From assembly GCA_964568845.1 (NCBI GenBank), contig CAZMSC010000008.1, positions 1 to 60,904 on the forward strand: a DNA stretch of 60,904 nucleotides. The letters are read 5' to 3'. The notes beneath the pieces are model-generated. The model ran no database searches. It was given only the letters and a program-made list of their open reading frames with translations, and was not told where the DNA came from. The position numbers and the translations under genes were made by a program. This document shows, piece after piece, positions 44,355-52,665 of this stretch (positions are counted from its first letter, which is position 1; every line of letters begins with the position of its first letter). The stretch comes from DTBU01 sp964568845. GTDB taxonomy: Archaea > Thermoproteota > CALKCG01 > B24.

Positions 44355-45632
44355 TTGCAGTATGTGAGCTATCCTATGAGTGGGGAGGAGTTAGCCCTTT
44401 ATGGAGGTAAGCCTGTACGCGACAAACCCCTACCTCCGATGTTCCCGGGAGCAACGTTCATAGATGTTGAAGAGGAGGAGGAGGTTTTAGAGGTTTTAAA
44501 AGCCCAATCCCTGTTTAGATATTATGGACCTAGGTTTCTAGGTAAAACTGAGAAGTTTGAGAAAGCCTTCGCAGACTACATAGGTGTTAAACATACGTTA
44601 GCTGTAAGCTCGGGTACCGGAGCGTTATGTACAGCTCTAGCCGCAGTAGGCGTCGGTCCAGGGGATGAAGTGATAATACCTGGCTTCTCCTGGATAATGG
44701 ACGCTATGGCTGTGCTGTTTTTGAGAGCAATACCCGTGATAGCTGAGATTGATGAGACACTATCAGTAGACCCTGAAGACCTTGAGAGAAAAATATCTGA
44801 TAAGACGAAGGCTTTAATAGCCGTACATATGAGGGGCTTCCAATGCGACATGGACCGTATAAGGAAAGTGGCTGTGGAATATGGAGTTAAAGTGGTGGAA
44901 GACGTGGCTCAAGCATGCGGCGGCTCGTATAGAGGTAGAAGACTTGGGTCCATAGGAGACGTAGCAGCATTCAGCTTTCAGCTTAACAAAGCCATAACTG
45001 CTGGTGAGGGGGGAGCCGTTACCACAAACGACGATGACGCATACATTAAAGCCGCCGTCTTCCACGACGCCCCATTCTACTTAAGGTTTGGAGCTGAGCC
45101 TAGCCTAGGGCTCAATTTTAGGCTTAATGAGGTTTCAGCGGCAATACTATTAGCTCAGCTTCGCAAAATAGACAGCATAATCTCTAGAATGAGGAAGCGT
45201 AAAGCCAACATAGTTAAAGCATTATCCGGACTGGACGGGATAGAGGTTCATAAGCCTGTAGATCCTCAGGGCGATATAGCCGTAGCCGTTGTGATTTTCC
45301 TAGAAAGCTTTGAAAAAGCCGAGCTTTTCGCCAGGGCCTTAAACGCCGAGAACATAGGTGCTTGGCACTTATTCAACCCGAACAGGAAGGACCTTCACGT
45401 ATACTACCACTGGGATACGGTCATGAATAAGGTCTCCTTCGCCTCTAAAGGTTGCCCATATACGTGTCCACTCTACGGCAAATCCATAGAGTATACTAGG
45501 GAGATGTGTCCAAAGACTTTAAAAATCCTAAGCAGAGCCGTCAACATAGATGTGAGCCCTCTTCTCACGGATGAAGATGAAGCCACGATAATAGAGGGTG
45601 TTGAGAAAGTAGCTAAGTCGATCCTACGATAA
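44355..45632 (+). CDS. DegT/DnrJ/EryC1/StrS-type PLP aminotransferase
   Basis: A 425-residue PLP enzyme. SSGTGAL (85-91) binds the cofactor phosphate, VEDVAQACGG holds Asp183 for the pyridine nitrogen and QLNKAITAGEGG holds the Schiff-base Lys212. LNFRLNEVSAAILLAQL is the typical C-terminal helix motif. Family members make amino sugars from keto sugars, often nucleotide-linked, or act as dehydratases; those in catabolic clusters may work on inosose-type compounds. ATG at 44376 is a plausible alternative to the TTG at 44355. The 3' end overlaps the convergent NagA gene by 9 nt. Confidence 0.9.
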   Translation: MQYVSYPMSGEELALYGGKPVRDKPLPPMFPGATFIDVEEEEEVLEVLKAQSLFRYYGPRFLGKTEKFEKAFADYIGVKHTLAVSSGTGALCTALAAVGVGPGDEVIIPGFSWIMDAMAVLFLRAIPVIAEIDETLSVDPEDLERKISDKTKALIAVHMRGFQCDMDRIRKVAVEYGVKVVEDVAQACGGSYRGRRLGSIGDVAAFSFQLNKAITAGEGGAVTTNDDDAYIKAAVFHDAPFYLRFGAEPSLGLNFRLNEVSAAILLAQLRKIDSIISRMRKRKANIVKALSGLDGIEVHKPVDPQGDIAVAVVIFLESFEKAELFARALNAENIGAWHLFNPNRKDLHVYYHWDTVMNKVSFASKGCPYTCPLYGKSIEYTREMCPKTLKILSRAVNIDVSPLLTDEDEATIIEGVEKVAKSILR

Positions 45633-46895
45633 ACCAATATAGTCTCTGTTTTCTGCGTAGACAACCCGCCCTCTGACAACCGTCAAAAGCACTCTAAGCT
45701 TTTTATCTAAAACCACAAGGTCTCCATCAAAGCCAGACGCTATAAAACCCTTCCTATTTGAAACACCTAAGAGTTTGGCCGGTATACTGCTAGCCATGAG
45801 CAAGACTTCCTTCATTGGATACTCTATGTTTCTCATAAATCTAACGGCGTCAACCATAGATATTGTCGTACTGGCGAAGGAACGCATATCACGCGTATAG
45901 GATATACCGTCTTTAACCACAGCCTCGGAGCCGTATGCATTTGAACCCAGCTTATATATTCCATCAGGCATACCCGCAGCCCTCATGGCATCGGTGACAA
46001 GGCATAGCCTTCTAAAACCCTTGGTTTTCACGGCCAAACGTATGAGGATCGGGTGGACATGCCTCCCATCAGCTATAATCTCAGCCATCACACCACCTAA
46101 CGCTAAAACGGATTCTAAAGCCCCCGGTATCCTATATGGCCCACGTTTAAACGAAACACCTAGAGCATTATACAAATGAGTCGTATGCCTCAATCCCACG
46201 TCGTAAGCTTTAACCACGACGTCATATGGAGCGTTTGAATGCCCTATGCTAACTACAACGTTCCTGCTGGAGAAGGCTTTAACGGCTTTAACCCCACCTG
46301 AAACCTCCGGCGCTATCGTGACCCTCCTGATGACGTCTGCATGCTCTAAAAGCGGCTTTACGAGTTCTTCACTAGGTGTCTGCAGAAGCTCTGCTGGATG
46401 TGCTCCACGCATATCAGGGTTTAGAAACGGCCCTTCTAGATGTAGTCCAAGTGTTTCAGCCCCATTTGTAGAAACGTTTGAGAATTTCCTAAAAGTCTCC
46501 AGAATCTTAAACGTATAATCTACAGGTGAAGATAATATTGTAGCTAGGAGTGAGGTGGTTCCACCGCGTACGTGGTATTTACAAACTTCATTAAAGGCCT
46601 CAAAGCTTCCATCTGCGAAATCGTAGCCTCCACCTCCATGAACGTGAACATCTATAAAACCCGGTACGCATACCCCGTCGTTGAATCTGAGGACTGTTGC
46701 ATCTTTAACCTTTTCAAAGTCATCGCCCACGTAGTCTATCTTACCATTTTTTAAAACCACAACACCATTTCTAATCAGAGTGTTCGGAGTGTAGATTCTC
46801 CCAGCTCTTATCGCTAAGACCACGTAGCTTAGGAAATACTCATCACCTTTAAAAATTTTCGGAATACCGCAAGTCTTTGAGGGTAAAAGCTTCAA
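45624..46895 (-). CDS. nagA: N-acetylglucosamine-6-phosphate deacetylase
   Basis: An amidohydrolase of about 400-423 residues with all NagA landmarks: IDVHVHGG (His84, His86), GLHLEGPFLNP (Glu154), SIGHSNA (His219), HTTHLYNAL (His240) and LVTDAMRAAG (catalytic Asp302). It removes acetate from GlcNAc-6-P in amino-sugar recycling. The first ~24 residues are outside the family core and a GTG at 46823 (starting near VLAIRAGRIYTPN) may be the real start, since AAAGGTGATG lies upstream. No NagB is in the window. It converges on the aminotransferase gene. Confidence 0.9.
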   Translation of the reverse strand: MKLLPSKTCGIPKIFKGDEYFLSYVVLAIRAGRIYTPNTLIRNGVVVLKNGKIDYVGDDFEKVKDATVLRFNDGVCVPGFIDVHVHGGGGYDFADGSFEAFNEVCKYHVRGGTTSLLATILSSPVDYTFKILETFRKFSNVSTNGAETLGLHLEGPFLNPDMRGAHPAELLQTPSEELVKPLLEHADVIRRVTIAPEVSGGVKAVKAFSSRNVVVSIGHSNAPYDVVVKAYDVGLRHTTHLYNALGVSFKRGPYRIPGALESVLALGGVMAEIIADGRHVHPILIRLAVKTKGFRRLCLVTDAMRAAGMPDGIYKLGSNAYGSEAVVKDGISYTRDMRSFASTTISMVDAVRFMRNIEYPMKEVLLMASSIPAKLLGVSNRKGFIASGFDGDLVVLDKKLRVLLTVVRGRVVYAENRDYIGLS

Positions 46896-47065
46896 ATTTA
46901 GATGCGGGTTTAAACTTTACCAGACTCTTGAAGATTTTCTATCTTATAAATGTGCATACCCTTCTCATTAAATGATCGAATTAAGTTAAAAACACGTATC
47001 TTTGAAGTCTTTTTAAACTAGCCTCCACCTCCAAACTTCTATATCGTAGAAAGCGCCCATAAAAG

Positions 47066-47254
47066 GTGATGATACACAGCGAAGCCGAAGCCCTATCTAA
47101 ATGTCATGGGGAGCTGGTGTTTAAGAGAACCATCATTTTCATAGACAAGCCTTATAGAGAATACAGGTGTAGTAAATGTGATAAATGGGTCTACCTACCA
47201 GATGCATCGGACACAGATGAGAAGTTCTGCTTTGAAACACAGATAAGAATATGA
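47066..47254 (+). CDS. Small putative zinc-binding protein
   Basis: A 62-residue protein with KCHGELVFKR, then YRCSKCDKWVYLPD and a late Cys (FCFE). The CxxC pair plus the earlier Cys-His could bind one zinc in a rubredoxin- or ribbon-like way. GTG at 47066 or ATG at 47069; AAAAGG immediately precedes, and a TATA-like CTATATCG lies about 27 nt upstream of the ATG. I do not recognise the family. Alone between NagA and the P-type ATPase. Confidence 0.5.
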   Translation: MMIHSEAEALSKCHGELVFKRTIIFIDKPYREYRCSKCDKWVYLPDASDTDEKFCFETQIRI

Positions 47255-47298
47255 GCTCGGGATAACTGTTAAAAAGGCTTAAAGGGTGAAGCTAAACG

Positions 47299-50295
47299 CT
47301 ATAACAGCATTAAGATTCTCTCATACCCTGAATTGATCTTACCGTATTTGGTTTGAACATAGGAGCTTATTCTCCGCCAATCTTCCAACATTTTAGGTAG
47401 AAACTCTTTCACCACGTATGTTTCCACATAGTCTTCGAGTGGTTTTTCCCGTTTAATGGTTCTCTTTCTCCAGTCAAAGGTTATTAGCCCAGCCCGACGT
47501 AGGTGATTTAGACAGTTAAAGACCTGCTCTAGGCTGATAGAATAGTCTACAGTGTTTCTCAAATCTTCGATTAAGGACTCTATTGAAATTTCACCTTCAG
47601 GTCTTAGACACACAACGGCTACTGTGTTCTGAATAAGTCTCACGGTTTTACTCATGTAAATCCCAATCCTTCTAGGCGACAGTAGGAACTGCTCTAAGCG
47701 ATAGCCATACTTCTTGTAAAACAGGCTTTTGATCAGCTCCGCTAGAGCTAAGTAGGAGCCAAGGATGACAGCTAGGGCTATGAAGAATGTTGGAGGGGGC
47801 TTTACAAACCTAAAAATCGCTCCTATAGGTGTATAAGGTAACACAGACGCAAAGGCGATTATAGCTATGTTGTTTAGAAGCAGTAGTTTACTTGGGCGGC
47901 TCTTCCAGAATGGCGACTTCCTAGTTCTAATGACGAATATCACCAGTGTTTGGGAGACTAGAGACTCGATGAACCATGCTGTTTGAAACAGTTGTTCGGA
48001 AGCATTAAATACAAACAGCATTGTGAAAAATGTTAAGAAGTCAAAGAGAGAACTTACTGGACCCAAGCACATCATAAATAGCCTGATAAACTGTGTATCC
48101 AACCTCTTCGGCTTCGCGACATATTCATGGTCAACCTCATCCGTCGGTATTGCCGATTGTGAGAGATCGTAGAGAAGATTGTTAAGCAGTATCTGTATCG
48201 GAAGCATGGGTAGAAACGGTAGGAATAACGATGCGGCTGCCACGCTGAGCATGTTTCCGAAGTTTGAGCTTACACCCATCATTATATACTTCATGGTATT
48301 GCCGAATGTCTTCCTACCTTCTAGAACACCATCGTGGAGCACAGTTAAATCCGTCTTTAGAAGTATGATGTCAGCAGACTCTTTCGCAACATCAACGGCA
48401 TTATCCACAGATATTCCGACATCGGCACTTTTAAGCGATGGCGCATCGTTTATTCCATCACCTAGAAAACCTACGACATGACCATTGTTCTTTAAAGCGT
48501 TTATTATACGGTCTTTCTGCGCTGGTGTTACTCTGCAGAATATGTTCGCCTCTTCAACGACCCTTGCAAGCGCGTCATCATTCATCTGAGCTATTTCTCC
48601 CCCCGTGACGACCCCTCTAACTTCGAAGCCTAAGTATTCACAGACCTTCCTAGTCACCAGTTCATTATCACCTGTAAGTATTTTCAACTCTACACCTGCA
48701 TTCTTCAAAAGTTGAAGCGACTCCTTTGCAGTTTCCTTTGGGGGGTCGAGGAATGCTATAAAACCGAGGAAAACCATTTCGTTCTCATCGCTAGCAGAGT
48801 ATACGGCTTTCTCTACCTTCAAACGCTTATAAGCCACGGCTAAAACCCTAAAGCCCTCTGCACTCAGTTCGATGTACTTCTGCTTAATTTTCTGCTGTAT
48901 CTCATCTGTCACGTCCATTATAATGTCTTTAACTTCACAGTATGAACATATCTTCGCAACTTCTTCGGGAGCACCTTTAGTGATCATAAACCGCTGTTTT
49001 TGATAATCGACAATTATGGATAAACGTTTACGTATAAAATCAAATGGGATTTCATCCACCTTCGTATAATCCTTTACATCCATATTTCTAAACATAAGTA
49101 CAGCTTCATCAAGGGGGCTTTTCAAACCGGTTTGAAAGTAGCTGTTAAGATATGAATATAGCAATATCTTCTCGTTTTCCTCCCCATTAACGTCCACATA
49201 AAGTACAAGCTTTATCCTATTTTCAGTTAAAGTCCCAGTTTTATCTGTACATAGAACGTCCATATTTCCGAAGTTCTGTATAGAGGCTAAACGCTTTACG
49301 ATGACGCCTTTCTTAGCCATTGCGATTGCACCTTTAGAAAGGTTTACTGAAACTATCATCGGCAAAAGCTCCGGCGTCAAACCTACAGCTAAAGCCACTG
49401 CGAAGAGAAGCGATTCAAGTACACTACGCATGTAGAGGGCATTGATGAAAAAGACGAATAACACTAGGAAGAAGGTAACCTGTATTATCATATAACCGAA
49501 GCTTCTAATCCCCCTTTGAAACTCCGTTTCCGGCTCTTTCGCCGCAAGTTTAACAGCAATTCTCCCATATTCTGTCAAACTCCCGGTTTTAACTACAACT
49601 GCTGTCGCAGTTCCACTCACAACGGAAGTGCCCATGAAGAGGTGGTTGCTCCACTCTGTGATTGAAGGCTCGTAGGATTTTAAAGGCGTAGCCTTTTTCT
49701 CAACAGGGAAAGACTCACCAGTTAATGCAGACTGATCTATGAACAAGTCTTTTGCATTTATCACCCGCGCGTCTGCAGGTACTATATCCCCTGCTGAAAG
49801 ATATATTATATCGCCGGGGACTATCTCAGACAACCTCACTTCACGTTTAACACCATCTCTTAATACAGTAGCCGTAATGGCTACCCTCTGCTTCAGCATT
49901 TCAGCTGCTTTTTCAGCTTTAGATTCTTGGTAAAAGTCCAGAAGAACACTGGCAAATACTATCGAGAATACTATGGCGGCATTTACAGTTTCTCCGAAAA
50001 AGCCTGAAATCAACCCGGCGATTAATAATATGGTTAGTAAGGGGCTTCTAAAGTGGGAGAGAAACTCTATAAAAGCGGTTCGCCTCTTCCTCTTGGCAAG
50101 CTCATTGTAACCGAAGATTTTTAAACGTGCTCCAGCCTCATCGGATGAAAGCCCAGATAAAGACGTCTTTAAACGTGAGAGAAGCTCATCTATAGGTAAC
50201 GTTAAAATATCGCTTGAACTCGGCAAAGTCCAACCGGCAACTCCGCCTGTCGTAGATGCTTCTCTGTTTCGGTTGTGCATCTTCACAAACCCCAT
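47299..50295 (-). CDS. mgtA: Mg-type P-ATPase (MgtA-like) with winged-helix-like C-terminal extension
   Basis: A 998-residue P-type ATPase. ALTGES (190-195) is the actuator loop, VGLTPELLP in TM4 is characteristic of magnesium (type IIIB) pumps, DKTGTLT has the phosphorylated Asp351, and LTGDNELV plus FLGDGINDAPSLKSADVGISV complete the core. The membrane domain ends near residue 860. Unlike ordinary MgtA (about 900 residues), another ~120 residues follow: EISIESLIEDL, then ISLEQVFNCLNHLRRAGLITFDWRKRTIK, a winged-helix pattern, and a basic helical tail. This could be a regulatory domain or nucleic-acid contact. Predicted role: Mg2+ import. No mgtC or regulator seen nearby. Confidence 0.9.
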   Translation of the reverse strand: MGFVKMHNRNREASTTGGVAGWTLPSSSDILTLPIDELLSRLKTSLSGLSSDEAGARLKIFGYNELAKRKRRTAFIEFLSHFRSPLLTILLIAGLISGFFGETVNAAIVFSIVFASVLLDFYQESKAEKAAEMLKQRVAITATVLRDGVKREVRLSEIVPGDIIYLSAGDIVPADARVINAKDLFIDQSALTGESFPVEKKATPLKSYEPSITEWSNHLFMGTSVVSGTATAVVVKTGSLTEYGRIAVKLAAKEPETEFQRGIRSFGYMIIQVTFFLVLFVFFINALYMRSVLESLLFAVALAVGLTPELLPMIVSVNLSKGAIAMAKKGVIVKRLASIQNFGNMDVLCTDKTGTLTENRIKLVLYVDVNGEENEKILLYSYLNSYFQTGLKSPLDEAVLMFRNMDVKDYTKVDEIPFDFIRKRLSIIVDYQKQRFMITKGAPEEVAKICSYCEVKDIIMDVTDEIQQKIKQKYIELSAEGFRVLAVAYKRLKVEKAVYSASDENEMVFLGFIAFLDPPKETAKESLQLLKNAGVELKILTGDNELVTRKVCEYLGFEVRGVVTGGEIAQMNDDALARVVEEANIFCRVTPAQKDRIINALKNNGHVVGFLGDGINDAPSLKSADVGISVDNAVDVAKESADIILLKTDLTVLHDGVLEGRKTFGNTMKYIMMGVSSNFGNMLSVAAASLFLPFLPMLPIQILLNNLLYDLSQSAIPTDEVDHEYVAKPKRLDTQFIRLFMMCLGPVSSLFDFLTFFTMLFVFNASEQLFQTAWFIESLVSQTLVIFVIRTRKSPFWKSRPSKLLLLNNIAIIAFASVLPYTPIGAIFRFVKPPPTFFIALAVILGSYLALAELIKSLFYKKYGYRLEQFLLSPRRIGIYMSKTVRLIQNTVAVVCLRPEGEISIESLIEDLRNTVDYSISLEQVFNCLNHLRRAGLITFDWRKRTIKREKPLEDYVETYVVKEFLPKMLEDWRRISSYVQTKYGKINSGYERILMLL

Positions 50296-50411
50296 CTTTC
50301 TAAGTCGCCTTTAAATTGAATTTACATCTAAGCGATTGAGCACATTGCACTATTATAAGAGTTTCCACATAGCACTATAGAACGGCTTAAGGTAGGGATA
50401 ATATATTTTGA

Positions 50412-51131
50412 CTAGAAATTGGATAGAATCTTTGACGCTTTATAGATCTTAGAATAGACGCCGTTTAAGCTGAGTCCCATTTCACTCTTATAGAACTTCA
50501 ATAGGGCTTTAAGGGTTTTAACTTCAATTTTCAATCCACTTAAAAGTTTGAGGTCTCTGAACTTTTCATTGTTTTCCAAGGTTAAGCAATAGTTATAGAT
50601 GTCTTCAACTCTTTTATCTAGTGAATTTAAAAATCCTTCAATTATACGTTTTGCTGAGTGGTCGTGTATCAGAATAAGCCTTGAAGCACACGTAACTCTG
50701 CCACCATAGATTATTATTCTTTTAATTAGACTGCTAGGCGATACTATAGGTGTCCCATCGTATTCCTCATATTTAGTATGGGGGAAGAGGTATATTGAAG
50801 GAGAAAGCTTAAAACATGGGCTTCTTCTTAAAAGCCTACTGACTGCTTTCCTTACGCGTGTGTTACGCGGCAAGTCATATGCAACAAGTATTAGACTTCC
50901 AAGATCGTAAATATCTTCTTCGAAATTTATAAAGGGTTTCTGGAGCTCTCTAGCCGTTTTAAGAACAGTAATGGAATCTGAGCAACTATCTATGACAGGC
51001 TTTAAATCTAAATCTAAGCTGTTAGAACGGCTCATCCACAGCCCTTTATGAATCCTCAAGTATCCCCTTTCAAAAAGGTAGGCGATATCCTTCGGCCGTA
51101 AAGGTTTCCCCCAGACTATGTATAAGGGCAT
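50412..51131 (-). CDS. Protein with a Cas2/VapD-like core domain
   Basis: A 239-residue protein with no full-length family I know. Residues about 78-118, SLILVAYDLPRNTRVRKAV and KLSPSIYLFPH, follow the Cas2 pattern: a first strand ending YD-x-P, a helix with R-x-R and a second strand S-x-Y-x-F. The N-terminal 75 residues may be a winged helix (DIAYLFERGYLRIHKGLWM), recalling PaaX-type regulators that join such a helix to a Cas2-like fold. No CRISPR array or other cas gene lies in the window, so a spacer-acquisition role is unlikely. TATA-like ATTTATGTG about 30 nt upstream suggests leaderless expression. Confidence 0.55.
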   Translation of the reverse strand: MPLYIVWGKPLRPKDIAYLFERGYLRIHKGLWMSRSNSLDLDLKPVIDSCSDSITVLKTARELQKPFINFEEDIYDLGSLILVAYDLPRNTRVRKAVSRLLRRSPCFKLSPSIYLFPHTKYEEYDGTPIVSPSSLIKRIIIYGGRVTCASRLILIHDHSAKRIIEGFLNSLDKRVEDIYNYCLTLENNEKFRDLKLLSGLKIEVKTLKALLKFYKSEMGLSLNGVYSKIYKASKILSNF

Positions 51132-51212
51132 CTAGACATCATGGTATAACATACGTCACATAAATAGTTTATCTCATCTGTTCTATTTATCTACAAAGAA
51201 AAAATGGGGGTT

Positions 51213-51244
51213 AAGTAGTGGAGTTAATTTTAACTCCACTACTT
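51213..51244 (-). terminator. Strong hairpin terminator after the LysW-like/micro-ORF unit
   Basis: AAGTAGTGGAGTTA (51213-51226) pairs perfectly over 14 bp with its complement at 51231-51244 around a 4-nt loop. On the minus strand it is followed by a C-run and TTTTTT. The stop codon of the 16-codon micro-ORF lies inside the stem. It is the longest perfect hairpin I noticed in the window. Confidence 0.7.
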
Positions 51245-51289
51245 CTTTTTCTTCTTCTCCTTCTTCTCCTCTTTCTTCTCCGCGCTCAT
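51239..51289 (-). CDS. Lys/Glu-rich micro-ORF
   Basis: A 16-residue frame, MSAEKKEEKKEKKKKK, lies 16 nt downstream of the LysW-like gene on the same strand. GGGGGTG stands about 8 nt before its ATG and its stop codon is embedded in the terminator stem. The composition (ten Lys) complements the acidic tail of the preceding protein. It could be a translated micropeptide, the leftover start of a basic protein such as a ribosomal S25e-like N-terminus, or chance. Only translation data could decide. Confidence 0.35.
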   Translation of the reverse strand: MSAEKKEEKKEKKKKK

Positions 51290-51305
51290 GGGAAAACACC
51301 CCCGA

Positions 51306-51512
51306 TTAGAATAAGTCTTCCTCCTCTTCTCCTTCTTCCAATTCTTCTCCTTCTTCCTCTTCCCCTTCGAAGACCTCTAGAATCCACTTCCGCCCTGTAC
51401 GCTTTATAACGAGAGTAGTATCGCAGTAAGGGCAGTCTATAGTAGTTTCCGGTTGAGGCTTGCTACCTATATCGACCTCTTCGTCACACACTGGACACTT
51501 TGCGTTAACCAT
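51306..51512 (-). CDS. LysW-like zinc ribbon with long acidic tail
   Basis: A 68-residue protein with a zinc ribbon (CPVC at 6-9 and CPYC at 27-30) in the same spacing as LysW/AmCP carrier proteins, followed by about 20 residues that are mostly Glu. LysW carries lysine and arginine intermediates on the gamma-carboxyl of a C-terminal Glu in the motif EDWGE. Here the end is EEEEDLF and that motif is missing, so carrier function is uncertain. GGAG lies 7 nt before the ATG. No lysine or arginine biosynthesis genes are present nearby. A transcription-related ribbon is an alternative. Confidence 0.65.
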   Translation of the reverse strand: MVNAKCPVCDEEVDIGSKPQPETTIDCPYCDTTLVIKRTGRKWILEVFEGEEEEGEELEEGEEEEDLF

Positions 51513-51858
51513 TATTTTTCTCCAATTAGAGAGGAGGACACCAAAATGCTAAAGGATTTACTAACACTACTATATCTATAGAATAGAATTGGAATAGTCA
51601 AAAAATCTTTTTTTTTAAAAAACTTTTTTAATTTCAAGCTTAATTTTTTGAATTTTTGAAATTTCAATTTTAAAAAATACTTATTTCAATTTGAATTGTA
51701 AAGAAAACCGTAGAACAAATCTGTCACTAAAGACTGCAACAATCCATAGAAATTTAGCAGTTGTAAACTTCTCTAGCGATTTTTAATTTCAGTATCTCTT
51801 AATGACTTCGCATTCTAGCTTTATGGGTCTCTGCGGTAGACTGTGACTTTATAACATC
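51513..51858. other. AT-rich intergenic stretch
   Basis: 346 nt between the LysW-like gene and the VapC gene. The middle (about 51595-51710) is almost pure A/T with runs of T8 and A6 and short inverted AAATTTCAA/TTTGAAATT-like segments, unlike the rest of the window. A strong ribosome binding site, GAGGAGG at 51531-51537, precedes an 11-codon frame (51546-51581, MLKDLLTLLYL). No intact gene recognised. Confidence 0.5.
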
Positions 51859-52314
51859 CTAAATAACTTCTTCCGGTAGCAGGACTACGTCTCTTAACTC
51901 CATCTTTCGGATAAACTCCTTAAGCTCTTTATCTAAAGTTAATAGTTTGAGGCCTAAACTGGACGAAGTCGCATAGAGTATATTGTCTATAATGTCTCTA
52001 CTTTCCAAGGAATATAATCTTAACGCTTCTCTGAATGCTTCAGAGCTTTCTTCGACTTTAACATATCTGCCTCCCTCGATTATACTCCTTAATCCCTCGT
52101 TAAACCTCTCAACATCTAAGCTTTTATCCCTCATTAGTCTGATGGCGATCCATAAAGATTCTAAAATGCTGAAACTAGAGTAGTATAGTTCAGCCTTTTT
52201 CTCCACTAGCCTTCCAAGGCATTCCAACACCTCTCCCTTCACGTCAATACCTAATGTGGGGAGTAAAAAGGATGTATCAAGAAGAATCTTCAAAGTATTT
52301 TGCCTGCTCTTCAA
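51859..52314 (-). CDS. vapC: PIN-domain toxin (VapC-like)
   Basis: A 151-residue PIN RNase. ILLDTSFLLPTLGI carries Asp13, ISILESLW carries Glu52, SRDIIDNILYATS carries Asp107 and Asp110, and LLTLDKEL carries Asp128, so all acidic metal ligands are present. It begins at TTG 52314, 38 nt inside the end of the antitoxin gene; a second TTG seven codons later is possible. The pair is a typical archaeal VapBC module in which the PIN protein cleaves RNA unless bound by the AbrB-type partner. Confidence 0.88.
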   Translation of the reverse strand: MKSRQNTLKILLDTSFLLPTLGIDVKGEVLECLGRLVEKKAELYYSSFSILESLWIAIRLMRDKSLDVERFNEGLRSIIEGGRYVKVEESSEAFREALRLYSLESRDIIDNILYATSSSLGLKLLTLDKELKEFIRKMELRDVVLLPEEVI

Positions 52315-52609
52315 GACTTATCGCCTCAATTTGACTAGGGTTTATCGACGCAAACTTCGTACCTGAGAGGGCGAGTTGTATTGGGTCTTTAAGTACTTCC
52401 AAAACTAATACGCCACCGGAAACCCTTAAAAGCACCTTCTCCCCCTCTCTTATACCAAGAGCTTTAACGATCACCCTAGGCAAGTAAATAGCATACTTCT
52501 TTCCGACACGTGCTTCTACTGTCAGACTCATATTCAATATACCTGACTTATAGACGGTTAGTCGGCTATAAAAATATTCCTTTACGAGCAGGATGCTAAG
52601 CCGTGACAC
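52277..52609 (-). CDS. vapB: AbrB/MazE-like antitoxin (VapB-like)
   Basis: An AbrB-fold DNA-binding antitoxin. The swapped-hairpin core is MSLTVEARVGKKYAIYLPR, then VKALGIREGEKVLLRVSGG; that Met (52531) is the likely start, giving 84 residues, since the preceding 26 codons look non-conserved. The C-terminal part (EAISLEEQAKYFEDSS) is the toxin-binding segment and overlaps the toxin gene by 38 nt. It should repress its own promoter and neutralise the PIN toxin. Confidence 0.85.
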   Translation of the reverse strand: MSRLSILLVKEYFYSRLTVYKSGILNMSLTVEARVGKKYAIYLPRVIVKALGIREGEKVLLRVSGGVLVLEVLKDPIQLALSGTKFASINPSQIEAISLEEQAKYFEDSS

Positions 52610-52665
52610 CTAAAATTATGTTAACCTTCATTTAGAAGAAGCGTTGTTTAAATGTTCCTGTAACT

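Noticed and set aside
50412..51131. Cas2-like gene as evidence of a CRISPR-Cas locus
   Set aside because: No repeats with regular spacing and no cas1 or effector genes anywhere in the window; Cas2-like folds occur outside CRISPR.
51218..51409. Leu-rich 63-codon plus-strand frame
   Set aside because: It is the antisense of the Glu/Lys-rich coding and micro-ORF region; composition explains it fully.
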